Source: Olivibacter sp. XZL3
GTDB taxonomy: Bacteria > Bacteroidota > Bacteroidia > Sphingobacteriales > Sphingobacteriaceae
Length of the DNA stretch: 64,000 bases
Direction of reading: 5' to 3'
Assembly (NCBI RefSeq): GCF_004368405.1
Contig: NZ_SBJH01000010.1
Location: forward strand, 202,348 to 266,347
This document shows positions 47,309 through 55,910 of the stretch, piece after piece (the first letter of the stretch is position 1; every line of letters begins with the position of its first letter). A model generated the notes under the pieces. It was not told where the DNA came from and ran no database searches. It saw nothing but the letters and a program-made list of their open reading frames with translations. The position numbers and the translations under genes are program-made.

Positions 47309-48383
47309 CTTACCAACGCTGTGCCTGGCTCTGATCATCATGGCTTGCCAGCATCCCGCTCAATCGTCGAACTATTTTTCACGTTATAATAACAACAAAA
47401 CAAATAATATCATGAACAGTAAAAACAGAGAAATATACTTCGCAGGTGGCTGTTTCTGGGGAACAGAACACTTTTTCAAACAAGTCCGCGGCGTAGTTGC
47501 AACCGAGGTCGGCTATGCCAACGGCAATTTGGAAGCGCCCTCTTATCAGCAGGTGTCCACAGGAAGAACCGGTTTTGCCGAAACGGTCAAGGTAGTATAC
47601 GATCCGGAGATCATCGGTTTAGACTTATTAATCGATTTGTTTTTCAAGACCATCGACCCGACGAGCCTGAACAAACAGGGCAACGACATCGGAACGCAGT
47701 ACAGGACCGGGGTCTATTTTACCGATCAGGAAGATGAAACATTGGTCCGTGAAAAGGTAAATGGACTCGCAAAACACTATGCGTCACCAATCGTCGTGGA
47801 AGCGGAATCCTTGCGTAATTTCTACGATGCCGAAACCTACCATCAACAATATTTGGATAAGAATCCCGGAGGTTATTGCCACATCGGTCCGGATTTATTT
47901 GAGCTGGCGAGAAAAGCCAATCCACCCGCAGAAAAGGTGTACCAACGGCCCGATCAGCAGACATTGAAAAAAGAATTAAGTCCGCTGCAATTTGACGTGA
48001 CACAAAATAACGCTACGGAAAGGGCTTTTAACAACGAATATTGGGATGAGTTCCGTGAAGGTATTTACGTCGATATCACCACCGGTGAACCGCTCTTTGT
48101 TTCGACCGACAAATTCGAATCGGACTGCGGATGGCCAAGCTTTTCGAAGCCCATCGATGACAGTCTGATCAACGAACATCTTGATAAATCCTTCGGTATG
48201 TATCGGACAGAAGTGCGCAGCAAAACAGGCGATTCCCATCTCGGGCATGTCTTTGATGACGGTCCGGAGGACAAAGGTGGGCTTAGGTATTGTATCAACA
48301 GCGCATCCCTGCGCTTTATATCAAAAGAAGAAATGAAAGCACAGGGGTACGAAAAATACCTGCCGTTGCTGGACAAAAAGTAA
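47298..48383 (+). CDS. msrAB: Bifunctional peptide-methionine sulfoxide reductase MsrA/MsrB, lipoprotein form
   Basis: About 361 residues from ATG 47298. The N-terminus is a lipoprotein signal ([10 protein letters not shown]), placing the enzyme at a membrane outside the cytosol. MsrA occupies the first half with catalytic C52 in [12 protein letters not shown]; MsrB follows with [13 protein letters not shown] and catalytic C332 in [13 protein letters not shown]. It repairs both S- and R-methionine sulfoxide in envelope proteins. Coupled to DUF417 upstream; terminator downstream. Confidence 0.93.
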   Translation: MRISLPTLCLALIIMACQHPAQSSNYFSRYNNNKTNNIMNSKNREIYFAGGCFWGTEHFFKQVRGVVATEVGYANGNLEAPSYQQVSTGRTGFAETVKVVYDPEIIGLDLLIDLFFKTIDPTSLNKQGNDIGTQYRTGVYFTDQEDETLVREKVNGLAKHYASPIVVEAESLRNFYDAETYHQQYLDKNPGGYCHIGPDLFELARKANPPAEKVYQRPDQQTLKKELSPLQFDVTQNNATERAFNNEYWDEFREGIYVDITTGEPLFVSTDKFESDCGWPSFSKPIDDSLINEHLDKSFGMYRTEVRSKTGDSHLGHVFDDGPEDKGGLRYCINSASLRFISKEEMKAQGYEKYLPLLDKK

Positions 48384-48408
48384 CATTGTCCCTTAGATTT
48401 ATAATGGC

Positions 48409-48450
48409 AAGGGGGCACTGCGAATAAAGTTGTGTCCCTTTTTTATTTTT
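48409..48450 (+). terminator. Rho-independent terminator of msrAB
   Basis: Stem aagggggcac / gtgtccctt (one bulge, 13-nt loop) followed by a T-rich tract TTTTATTTTTT, 25 bp after the msrAB stop. Confidence 0.7.
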
Positions 48451-48507
48451 TCTGTAAGGGTTTTATTGGTCATCCTAGTAAATAGGTGAAACTTAAATAA
48501 TTTAAAA

Positions 48508-48740
48508 TGAAAACAACAACATTTTCCTTAAGTCCGGAACATTCTCCACCCGATACGGGTTAGTCGTAGTTTTGATCTGGATCGGCATTTGAAGTTTACG
48601 CAGTACCTTTGATATCCGGTTCGCCGGGACAATTTCTTCTTAAAGACGTTGTATTGTTGGGAGCCTCGCTATAGACAGCCGGCGAAGCACTTGCAGCCAG
48701 TCAGCACAAAGAAATCGCTTATATAACAAAGGGCAATTAA
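48508..48740 (+). pseudogene. DUF417 (RclC-like) relic, deleted and frameshifted
   Basis: An ATG start (MKTTTFSLSPEHSPP) leads into a broken first segment in a shifted frame (YGLVVVLIWIG), then jumps to the C-terminal segment PLISGSPGQFLLKDVVLLGA with a stop where Trp is expected (ASL-stop-TAGEALAAS). About 60-70 codons in the middle are missing. It is a dead paralogue of the intact DUF417 gene 1.2 kb upstream, from a different subgroup (SPGQFLLKD versus TDFFILKD). Confidence 0.75.
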
Positions 48741-48759
48741 TTTACCAAAATAAAAAAAG

Positions 48760-48972
48760 ATGGATAAGATTACGGCAGCAATATATGAGCAAAATCCGGA
48801 GCGCTATACCGTGGTGTCGGGTCATACACAAGGAGCGCCCACTTGCGCTTACGGAAATGTACAACAATGGGTAGGATATGATAATAAAATACAAACCTAC
48901 GTAAGATTTAGCAAGTCCTTATACAAGCGACTTGTTCAAAAAGCTGAAAGTCTACTAACAAATAATATGTAA
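48760..48972 (+). CDS. Small 70-residue hypothetical protein
   Basis: MDKITAAIYEQNPERYTVVS ... YVRFSKSLYKRLVQKAESLL. No signal or membrane segment; mixed alpha/beta with two Cys absent except C30. Good start after an A-rich AAAAAAAG leader. Family not recognised; length and composition look like a real small gene. Confidence 0.5.
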   Translation: MDKITAAIYEQNPERYTVVSGHTQGAPTCAYGNVQQWVGYDNKIQTYVRFSKSLYKRLVQKAESLLTNNM

Positions 48973-49017
48973 TTTATTTAATGGATGCAGCAATAGCGAA
49001 ATGGCCACAGCGATTAG

Positions 49018-49305
49018 CTATTGTGTGTCCATTTTTTTGTCAATCCGTTTTTGAAGCTGTTCTTTGAATCCATCTTCCAACCTCAATTCATTGTAGGCAG
49101 ATCCAACTAACTTTTTCGCGAACTGATTGATCAAGGCGCTTTGCTTCATAAAAATCCTGCACATGTCACATCCTTTTAAGTGAAGCTGTAACTCGATTTC
49201 CTCTTCCGCTGTAATTTTTTCGGATTGCTGTTTCTCCACGAGAAAAGTTGCCTTTCTACAATCATTGAGAATCTTCCTCACCTTGTCATTATTTAATTTT
49301 TCCAT
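49018..49305 (-). CDS. Zinc-finger-type anti-sigma factor
   Basis: A 95-residue cytoplasmic protein with the ZAS signature HLKGCDMC (H-x3-C-x2-C) and flanking helices. It starts 12 bp after the sigma gene and presumably inhibits that sigma factor. No membrane segment, so it is a soluble anti-sigma factor; release may be by thiol oxidation or partner binding. Confidence 0.85.
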   Translation of the reverse strand: MEKLNNDKVRKILNDCRKATFLVEKQQSEKITAEEEIELQLHLKGCDMCRIFMKQSALINQFAKKLVGSAYNELRLEDGFKEQLQKRIDKKMDTQ

Positions 49306-49317
49306 AACCGTTCTTTT

Positions 49318-49902
49318 TTAAATCCAATTTCTTTGAAGGCACGCCCTCAAGTTCACTTTCGCGCGATGAATGATTACCCAAAAATTTGACGCGGTAAGCT
49401 TTAACTCGGTGCAAATGGCTTCACTGGACTCGTCATCGATATGCTTCATCGTGAATACCGATTCCCAAAGTGGCGGAAGCTTTTTTATACACGACTTCAG
49501 CACCTGCTGAAACTCCTTGTTTTCCAATGCATCCGGCTCTTCTATACCAAAAGAAGTAGGATAATGCACCTCTTTCCAATGACCGCTATCGTCATCAAAA
49601 AACTCGTCTCCTTCTGTCGTGGTAATTTGTTCGGTCGCTTGCTTGTTTTGGCGAGAGGATTTTTTTCGGTAAACGTCGAAAATTTTATTTTTAAGAATGG
49701 CCGTAAGCCAAGTCTTTTCGGAGCTGCGTCCGTCAAACTTTTCAATGCCTTCCAATGCGGCAAGAAAGGTTTCCTGCACGAGATCTCTTGCTAGCTCTTT
49801 ATCATCTATGCGAACACAAGCATAGCCGTAAAGATAATCCGCATACTTGTCCACCCAGAGACGCGGGGTTAAATCGTGTGATTTTGGTTCTTCAATTTTC
49901 AT
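49318..49902 (-). CDS. ECF-type RNA polymerase sigma factor
   Basis: A 194-residue sigma factor: region 2 YGYACVRIDDKELARDLVQE then TFLAALEG, region 4 LPPLWESVFTMKHIDDESSE and AICTELKLTASNFWVIIHRA. The resemblance is to Bacteroidota sigma factors that travel with soluble ZAS anti-sigma proteins. First gene of a two-gene operon. Confidence 0.92.
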   Translation of the reverse strand: MKIEEPKSHDLTPRLWVDKYADYLYGYACVRIDDKELARDLVQETFLAALEGIEKFDGRSSEKTWLTAILKNKIFDVYRKKSSRQNKQATEQITTTEGDEFFDDDSGHWKEVHYPTSFGIEEPDALENKEFQQVLKSCIKKLPPLWESVFTMKHIDDESSEAICTELKLTASNFWVIIHRAKVNLRACLQRNWI

Positions 49903-50347
49903 CGCTATGGTTGTTGGTCGGATTCACACAAGATGCCTTACAACTTTCTTAATTTTTTTAACCGAAGCAATTTAGAAAGAATTATTGGTGATGACTTAAG
50001 AATTGAAGCGCATCACCTGAATTAATGCGTGTATGTTGCCGGTAATAGTGCCTTTTTACAAGTATCAGGCCTTAAGCACTTTGTTAGAATATAGAATATG
50101 CCTAAGCATGTATTTGCGATAGGGTGATTAGCGAACATAACTCGATAACACCTACTTTACTTCCTTTTAGCCTTCCTCCACGTCAGATCGCCACAATGGA
50201 AATGAATGAACCTTTTTGCCGTACGTTTAAAGGTGCTCATCTGGCTTATTGCATTAATTTTTTGTTAAATTTTGGCCGATACTTGTAATATCTTTTCGCT
50301 ATGGCTAGATTAGGCAGATTTATTTAACCCATCATCTGCGCAAGCAC
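49903..50347. other. Intergenic region, no gene seen
   Basis: About 445 bp separating the divergent sigma operon and the next gene. It must contain the sigma promoter (the A/T-rich part next to 49903). No gene, repeat or RNA was recognised. Confidence 0.4.
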
Positions 50348-50830
50348 ATGGCATTAAAGGCTTTTCATAAAATTTTACGCCCCTGCTATGGGATCCTGGT
50401 TCTTTTTTTTCTTCCCATAACGCTCTATGCCCAACCGGGAATCCGTCCCTCGTTGTCCCTTGAGTACCTGATACCGGTCCGGGAGAGCGAAAACTTCGGA
50501 ATCGGAACCATGCTGAACTTTGAATGGCTACCGGAAGAAAGGATCTGGGGTTTACGATTTACTACCGGAGCAGCTTTCAGTATTACGACTGATGAGTATA
50601 AAGAAGCGGTGGGATATGTGCCTTTGAGCCTAGCGATCCGCCTGAAGATGTTACCTCGGTTCTATCTCGGCGCCGAGACAGGAGGGGCGTTCGGTTTCAA
50701 TGGGTACAAAAACCACCTGATTACCGGAATAGGGGCAGCATATCGTTTCGCCGAGCATTGGGCATTTGAGTTTTCGTTCAGAAATGTCGGCTATCGTTAT
50801 CTTGTGCCGCGGCTGACTTATCTTTTCTGA
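50348..50830 (+). CDS. Small outer-membrane beta-barrel-like protein
   Basis: A 160-residue protein with a signal peptide (YGILVLFFLPITLYAQ). Alternating hydrophobic pattern, GIGAAYRFAEHWAFEFSFRN and a C-terminal Phe (RLTYLF) are typical of 8-stranded outer-membrane barrels. No specific family. Possibly a target of the neighbouring ECF sigma factor. Confidence 0.7.
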   Translation: MALKAFHKILRPCYGILVLFFLPITLYAQPGIRPSLSLEYLIPVRESENFGIGTMLNFEWLPEERIWGLRFTTGAAFSITTDEYKEAVGYVPLSLAIRLKMLPRFYLGAETGGAFGFNGYKNHLITGIGAAYRFAEHWAFEFSFRNVGYRYLVPRLTYLF

Positions 50831-50951
50831 TTTTCTGATCGATCGCCGTTATAGGGCGGATCAATTCGATACGCACTACAGTATTCTAGCTGATTTCCCG
50901 AAAATATATCACACGTTTAATTGACGATGCAGGCCACCTTGATGCATTATT

Positions 50952-51452
50952 TTACCTCAAAAAGCTATAATCCAACAGTAAATCAATAGCGTTATGCCAG
51001 TTATACGGCTCAATGATGCATGTTCCATTAGGTAAATGAGCGCTTATGTATTCACCTATTTGCATGCAGTTACGGCCATCCCATACGTCTTCATTATTCA
51101 TGCCCAGCAGAGAAGCTGTAAGTAAACGTTTGACGCGGTCTTCATAAATTTTCGGAACCAGATGCGGTTCATAGTTCAAGGGGTTTCGTTTTGCAAGCTG
51201 TTCCGCCACTTCTTTTAAGCAATAACGCTTGTGTTGCTGGCTTATCTTTAATGCCTCCAGATACATCGTATGCAGGCAACTATCCAATAGCTGCAGATTA
51301 AGAGACAATAGCTCATTGTAATCACCAAATCGCAAGAAATAAGGAGCGTTGATTTCCAGCAGACAGACGGCATTTAAGTTGTTTCGATCAGCCTGCGTGG
51401 TCATTCGTTTTAAAGGCTCGTAGAATGGAATCGTGTTACCTGTAGTCATCAT
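50952..51452 (-). CDS. Hypothetical cytoplasmic protein, 166 residues
   Basis: Helix-rich (LLSLNLQLLDSCLHTMYLEA, LVPKIYEDRVKRLLTASLLG), no signal or membrane part. I do not recognise a family. It is divergent from a small gene whose upstream region overlaps the dispersed repeat at 51457. Codon use looks like the neighbours. Confidence 0.6.
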   Translation of the reverse strand: MMTTGNTIPFYEPLKRMTTQADRNNLNAVCLLEINAPYFLRFGDYNELLSLNLQLLDSCLHTMYLEALKISQQHKRYCLKEVAEQLAKRNPLNYEPHLVPKIYEDRVKRLLTASLLGMNNEDVWDGRNCMQIGEYISAHLPNGTCIIEPYNWHNAIDLLLDYSFLR

Positions 51453-51456
51453 GGTA

Positions 51457-51509
51457 TTTTATGGTTTAGCTAGAAAAAAGACCGGCGAATTGCACTTCAG
51501 GGAGTGGCA
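51457..51509. repeat. Dispersed ~50-bp repeat, copy B
   Basis: Begins atggtttagctagaaaaaa and matches copy A at 36571-36623 over about 50 bp with interruptions. It lies in the divergent promoter region between two small genes. Confidence 0.5.
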
Positions 51510-51552
51510 ACACTTTTCTTACCTTTGTTCCCAAACCAACACCTATATCCTC

Positions 51553-51861
51553 ATGCAAGTAATATTCAATTACATGTACCGCGATGCGGGGAACTGTAAG
51601 AACCACGGCGAAGTGATTATGCCGAATCCAGACAATATTAGCTTAATCGAAGCTATCGATAGATTAGAAGCCAACTTGATTGACGATATGTATTTCTATG
51701 CCCATGAGCTGGAAGTGCCGGATTTACATTTTCCAGATTGGGACGATGCGTACGACCATAGCTGGCATGAATTTGTATCGTTGGAAGAAACCGAGGAAGC
51801 GCCAACGGCGAAAAGAACCCTAAAAGAGTTTTTGAGCAGTTTGAAAAAGCAAAAAGCCTAA
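51553..51861 (+). CDS. Conserved small acidic protein, 102 residues
   Basis: Starts ATG 51553 (MQVIFNYMYRDAGNCKNHGE); acidic, with DLHFPDWDDAYDHSWHEF in the middle and a basic tail APTAKRTLKEFLSSLKKQKA. It resembles unnamed Bacteroidota proteins often found near toxin or DNA-related genes. The last 20 codons plus the next gene occur again, degraded, at 56.9 kb. Confidence 0.7.
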   Translation: MQVIFNYMYRDAGNCKNHGEVIMPNPDNISLIEAIDRLEANLIDDMYFYAHELEVPDLHFPDWDDAYDHSWHEFVSLEETEEAPTAKRTLKEFLSSLKKQKA

Positions 51862-52072
51862 TTTATACTTTGTTCATGAAAGAGTTATATGTCCTGTCAG
51901 ATCAACCTACGGTATGTCCATTATGCGGCAGCAGAACTGCTTTTACCGAAGAAGAAGTTGATAACACTAAACTTATCCAGTATCATAGCTGTTTAAACCT
52001 GAGCTGCTTATTTCGGTTTACCGTGGTGGAAGATTAAAAGGTGTGTCAAAGCAAAGAATTCAGGACGTAAAA
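51799..52072. repeat. Long direct repeat, copy 1 (~275 bp)
   Basis: From the last codons of the 102-residue gene, through the zinc-ribbon gene, to about 35 bp past it. It pairs with 56897-57171 at roughly 80-85 percent identity judged by eye. Copy 1 carries intact reading frames. Confidence 0.85.
51876..52037 (+). CDS. Small zinc-ribbon-like protein, 53 residues
   Basis: MKELYVLSDQPTVCPLCGSR, then CLNLSCLFRFTVVED: two Cys pairs (CPLC and CLNLSC) as in a zinc ribbon. It begins 14 bp after the preceding gene and is probably in its operon. A second copy at 56974-57135 has the same 54-codon length but an in-frame stop at codon 7. Confidence 0.7.
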   Translation: MKELYVLSDQPTVCPLCGSRTAFTEEEVDNTKLIQYHSCLNLSCLFRFTVVED

Positions 52073-52097
52073 AGAGAGAGCCGGACACGAAAACGTT

Positions 52098-52934
52098 TTA
52101 AGAGACATTTCGGACAAACTCCAAAACAGCGGACAAGAATGATGTAGCTTTCGTTGTATTGGCTTCAGGGTATCTGTTATTTTTTGTTTCTGTAAATCCC
52201 CACCAGTCGTTAAAACGGAAAAAGACCCGTGTCTCGAAGCATCCCAGAAACTGTTCGATCGGGGTAGCATAAACATTTCCGAAAGCATCGATCAGTTCGG
52301 GGAAAAATTGCAGGTAATTATCTGCATAAAAGAGGGTAGGTCTTTCTTCCTGTCCGTATTTAAGCAGCATGTACCAGATGATGTGATTTCCCGCACCTCC
52401 AGTGGCGCGATCAGGATAGGCATCAAATTGCCAAGTATCGAAATCCCATACGTGGGCGTAAAGAATGAGTGCGAGAAGCGCACTTCGGTCGGATCGTAAC
52501 TTTTTGCCCCGATTGGTAAGACTTAGGGCATTGGATCTTTTTTTAATAAGGCCTGCCAAGGTGCAAACCTGCCGTGCCGCGTAAATCGATATGATATCGC
52601 TTTCCCTAAAACTCTTACTTATGCCCAGTTCTATGGCTTCATCCGGAACATTCCCATTTTCATAGAGCTCGCTAACGAACTTCAAAGGAAGGTTACCTTT
52701 TGGTGTGAGTTTAAGGGAATTTTCACGGTCAATTACCATCAGCAGTTCTTCGCAGAGCCGAAAGAAAGGTAGCTTGTCCAGTACTTCGTCCGGTATATAA
52801 GTTCTGATTTTTAGTGGAGAGGTGGGCGCAAAAGGAAACAGACTCAGCGCCAGCACATCGCGATAAGAAAGGCCTAATAAATTCTCATCAGGTGTGTTAT
52901 CAAATTCACTCAAGTCGTTCGGATCAATTACCAT
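52098..52934 (-). CDS. Hypothetical protein, 278 residues
   Basis: No signal peptide. A helical N-terminal part is followed by LKLTPKGNLPLKFVSELYEN and LIKKRSNALSLTNRGKKLRS, two winged-helix-like units, then an aromatic-rich domain (HVWDFDTWQFDAYP, VFFRFNDWWGFTETKN). It recalls helix-rich domains attached to plasmid pRiA4b ORF-3-like proteins, but I am not sure. Divergent from an XRE regulator gene 55 bp away. Confidence 0.6.
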   Translation of the reverse strand: MVIDPNDLSEFDNTPDENLLGLSYRDVLALSLFPFAPTSPLKIRTYIPDEVLDKLPFFRLCEELLMVIDRENSLKLTPKGNLPLKFVSELYENGNVPDEAIELGISKSFRESDIISIYAARQVCTLAGLIKKRSNALSLTNRGKKLRSDRSALLALILYAHVWDFDTWQFDAYPDRATGGAGNHIIWYMLLKYGQEERPTLFYADNYLQFFPELIDAFGNVYATPIEQFLGCFETRVFFRFNDWWGFTETKNNRYPEANTTKATSFLSAVLEFVRNVS

Positions 52935-52989
52935 AGTTCAAATGTATGCTATTTTTGTGTTTAGCGGTTTAGTTTTTTAAATTCGTCCG

Positions 52990-53256
52990 ATGGGAACAAT
53001 TGGTAATGCTTTAAAAGCACTACGTACAGAGCGGGGGCTTAGCGCTACAGAAGCGTCAGATGGTGCAGGAACCACGGTGTCAACCTACCTAAAAATTGAG
53101 CGCGACCAGCGTGAGATAAGTTTCATTATGATGGTCCGTCTCTGTCGGTTCTACAGTTTAGATATCTATGAATTTTTAGATAAAATTGATTCGTACGAGC
53201 TGGAGCGGCCTGATTTATCTGTTATACGTGTCTTAGAGAAAAGAAATAGGCTATAG
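52990..53256 (+). CDS. XRE-family helix-turn-helix regulator
   Basis: An 88-residue protein with a single HTH: IGNALKALRTERGLSATEAS, TVSTYLKIERDQREISFIMM. It is likely the regulator of its own promoter and the divergent 278-residue gene. Short C-terminal tail without known domain. Confidence 0.85.
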   Translation: MGTIGNALKALRTERGLSATEASDGAGTTVSTYLKIERDQREISFIMMVRLCRFYSLDIYEFLDKIDSYELERPDLSVIRVLEKRNRL

Positions 53257-53357
53257 GTCATCATAAGTAAAAGCCTGCACGATACAACCATCCTGCCAAC
53301 ACATTTTTACGGACAGCCAGTGGCGGTCAACGTGCGAGTAAAGAAGAGGTAGATGCG

Positions 53358-54380
53358 ATGTATCGCGATCAAGCTTTCGGAACCCGATCATCTGAAAGCG
53401 CAAAGGAATTTACTCTCGCTGATTTAGATATGACATCGGTTAAAGAGTTCAGATCCTACTTAAGTAGAATTGACCCCACCCATCCATATAATAAATTGAG
53501 TGAAGATATTTTCCTGCAGAAAGTGAGAATCACAGATAACGGAAATCTTACTTATTCAGGGTTATTCTTTTTAGGCAGTAATGATGCCATACAAAAAGCC
53601 GTTCCAGATTTTCGGATCGATTATTTGGAAATTCCCGGTACCAGTTATAGTGATTCATCGGTGCTATATTCCTATAGATTAGATGAGCAAGAGAACTTGT
53701 GGCAATATTTTTTTGTTATTATGCGGCGTTTGCACAACGCTGTTGATCTTCCATTTCAGATGGATAGTGAAGGGTTTGGCAGAGAAGATCAGCCACAGTT
53801 AAGTGCCCTAAGAGAGGCGTTGGTTAATATGCTAATGCACGCCGATTATTTCAGTCAGATGAAATCCAGAATTAGGGTTTTTAAAAACCGTATAGAATTT
53901 CTTAACGCAGGTGCATTACCCCAAGACTTGGAGATGATCCGTAGTGGAGATATGTCATTGCCAAGAAACCCTATTTTGGCGAAACTGTTTCGAGTAGTCA
54001 ATCTAGCTGAAAATGCCGGATACGGATTTGATAAAATGGAAGAAGGCTGGAAACACTATACCGGCACCGCTCCAATTTTTGAACAGGGTACTAACTTCAC
54101 AAAAGTAGAATTTTGGTTGTCTGCAAGAGAGATTCACGGTGGTCAGAAAGGTGGTCAGAAAGGTGGTCAGAAAGGTGGTCAAACAGAACCATTAACAAGT
54201 AGGCAAGAAGAGGTCTTTTCGATGCTTAAAAATCGCAATACTATTGGAAGGAAAGAGATCGCAGCACAACTTCATATCAATGAATCGGCTGTACAGAAGC
54301 TTTTGGATGCTCTTAAAGATAAGGGGTATATTCAAAGGGAAGGGATGAAGGGTGGTTATTGGAAGATATTGAAGGAATAG
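53358..54380 (+). pseudogene. AlbA_2/Schlafen-type ATP-binding regulator, 5'-truncated
   Basis: The C-terminal two-thirds of an AlbA_2-family transcriptional regulator (RecG-like GHKL part). Visible: LSALREALVNMLMHADYF, NRIEFLNAGALP, NPILAKLFRVVNLAENAGYG and a winged helix near the end (IGRKEIAAQLHINESAVQKL). Upstream of the ATG at 53358 the frame continues into the end of an AlbA_2 domain (FLRTASGGQRASKEEVDA) but hits a stop near 53269, so ~150 N-terminal residues are lost. It may still be translated as a 340-residue fragment. A GGQK repeat linker lies at 54138-54181. Confidence 0.8.
54138..54181 (+). repeat. 12-bp tandem repeat inside coding sequence
   Basis: ggtggtcagaaa repeated three times plus a partial fourth, coding GGQKGGQKGGQKGGQ, a flexible linker between the ATPase-like part and the winged helix. 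Common in this protein family and prone to length change. Confidence 0.9.
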
Positions 54381-54814
54381 AAAGGCCATCGTATCATAGC
54401 TTATTGGATATTTGTTCTTTATTTTAAAGCAAGGATTATCGGAGATGTTCCGACGCACTTTGATGTAGCAGGTAACCCTGACGACTTCGGAGGAAAAGGG
54501 GCTTTAACGGCATTACCAATTTATGCTACCATCCTGTACTTGTTTTTAACGCTGCTAAGTTATTTCCCTCAATATTTCAATTACTTGGAAGAAATTACCG
54601 TAGATAATGCAGAATTTCAATATCGGAGGGAGCGAATATGGTCAGAATCCTTAAAATCCTAGTGGTGGCAGCATTTCTATTGATCAGTGCGCTCAGTGTT
54701 CTCAACTCGGAAACCTTAGCCAATCAAGGAGCGAACTGGACGCTCGTAGTACTACCTTGTATGTTTATGATACCTGTATTCTATTACCTATTTACTAACA
54801 AATCAAAAAAGTAA
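54381..54814 (+). pseudogene. DUF1648-type membrane protein, truncated and frameshifted
   Basis: Directly after the preceding stop, without start codon, the frame reads IAYWIFVLYFKARIIGDVPT then HFDVAGNPDDFGGKG, the DUF1648 motif, plus a second membrane segment, and stops at 54662. At the run aaaa (54653-54656) the sequence resumes one frame over: ILVVAAFLLISALSVLNSE ... IPVFYYLFTNKSKK to 54814. One added A restores a single protein. The N-terminus is missing. Confidence 0.75.
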
Positions 54815-54982
54815 CGTTATGAAAAAAAGGTCTATTTATCTGACTGTAATCGCGCTGATTAAAGTTAATCTCCGCTAATAGACTTGTGAATTTTTTTGTC
54901 TCAAAAATCTAATATTCAGCACCATTGGAATGTACTTTCAAAATAATTTGTTAAGCGTAGTTCGATAACAATAACAGTCTCA

Positions 54983-55204
54983 TCAATTCACTTCTGTCGT
55001 AGAATTACCACCTCCATTTGCTTGTAAAGCTGTGGCGATTTCTTTCAAGGCTGTGTTTTGTTCTCTAAGTGCAGCGATATGATCCCGTTTGGCTTCTAGG
55101 TACCGATCTAACAGTGCCGATAAAACTTTATATAAACCATAAAGCACGATGGCAATAAATCCTGCCCATACGAGATACATAAATAAAAATCCGAGTGAAA
55201 TCAT
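54983..55204 (-). CDS. Small single-span membrane protein with coiled coil
   Basis: 73 residues: one membrane helix (FMYLVWAGFIAIVLYGLYKV) then a coiled-coil tail (RYLEAKRDHIAALREQNTAL) and a GGGNSTT end. Similar small proteins occur in phage and mobile regions of Bacteroidota. Function unknown. Confidence 0.6.
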   Translation of the reverse strand: MISLGFLFMYLVWAGFIAIVLYGLYKVLSALLDRYLEAKRDHIAALREQNTALKEIATALQANGGGNSTTEVN

Positions 55205-55260
55205 AGCTTAGTTTTTTAATGATGACAATTTTTTTAAAAGTTTATTCCCCAGACCATACA

Positions 55261-55566
55261 TCATACTGATTCGGTTAGTACGTTGCTTCTTTCTTCTGTT
55301 GTGATCATTTTGCTGACGTCAGCAAAATGATTAAACACATTTTTCGCAAACCGTGTTGCTTCGTCTACAGCATTTTCAAAGTCTCTTCGCTAGGGAATTT
55401 CTCTATGTTTCTACGCACTTGCTCTCTTAGTCTTATTGCTTTACCCCCATATAAATCTGCCAAATCTCTACCCAACATTACCTTCTGATCCCGAATGTAA
55501 TATATCTGATTCATCACCACTTCTTCAGGGATGATTAAGCGTTCGTTTGGTGATGGTTTTGGTCAT
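55261..55566 (-). pseudogene. ORF6N-domain gene remnant A joined to a foreign C-terminus
   Basis: From ATG 55566 the text MTKTITKRTL, one frame step, then IIPEEVVMNQIYYIRDQKVM, LGRDLADLYGGKAIRLREQV, RRNIEKFPS is the N-terminal half of an ORF6N protein (DNA-binding, KilA-N/Bro-like). After 55389 similarity ends and a different open stretch follows (FENAVDEATRFAKNVFNHFA ... VLTESV, stop at 55261) that I cannot place. This is a recombinant relic. Confidence 0.75.
55304..55331. repeat. Perfect 28-bp palindrome
   Basis: Fourteen-bp arms (atcattttgctgac / gtcagcaaaatgat) meet without a spacer. It lies inside the C-terminal part of the ORF6N remnant A region. Could be a protein-binding dyad, a terminator stem or a recombination scar. 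Confidence 0.9.
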
Positions 55567-55654
55567 ATATGGTTAGGTTTAGTTTATCAATATCAATTCT
55601 CCGTCGTTTTAGTACATAGATCAAGTATTTACCTGTAGAGAGGTAGAAAGAATG

Positions 55655-55888
55655 CTATTTTTTTATCGCACCATTATTTTTATTAGTCTTATTCGCTAAA
55701 AGGTACCCAACACATCCAAACAACGGTACCGAAAGAATAATAATAAGCCAGACAATGCGCTGTGTGGTTGTAAGCTGCGGATTAGTTATGCACTGGTATA
55801 GGGCGTAAATGCCGACCGCCATCACAGGAGCTACAAATAAGAGCGTTAACATTTCTGAAATGCCGATGTTTAGAAAATTTAGTGTCAT
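55655..55888 (-). CDS. PLDc_N-domain small membrane protein
   Basis: About 77 residues from ATG 55888 (MTLNFLNIGISEMLT). Two membrane segments flank the PLDc_N pattern (TTTQRIVWLIIILSVPLFGC then VGYLLANK), the membrane-anchor domain also found alone in immunity-like small proteins. Alone here; function unknown. Confidence 0.75.
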   Translation of the reverse strand: MTLNFLNIGISEMLTLLFVAPVMAVGIYALYQCITNPQLTTTQRIVWLIIILSVPLFGCVGYLLANKTNKNNGAIKK

Positions 55889-55910
55889 TAGCGTTGTTTT
55901 GTATAATCTA

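Noticed and set aside
50952..51452. HpaII-like nuclease from the VWDGRN string
   Set aside because: Only a short chance match to the VWDGKYDATGG motif; the rest of the protein is helical and unrelated.
54138..54181. Regularly spaced repeat as a CRISPR-like array
   Set aside because: It is a 12-bp in-frame coding repeat without spacers, a Gly/Gln/Lys linker.
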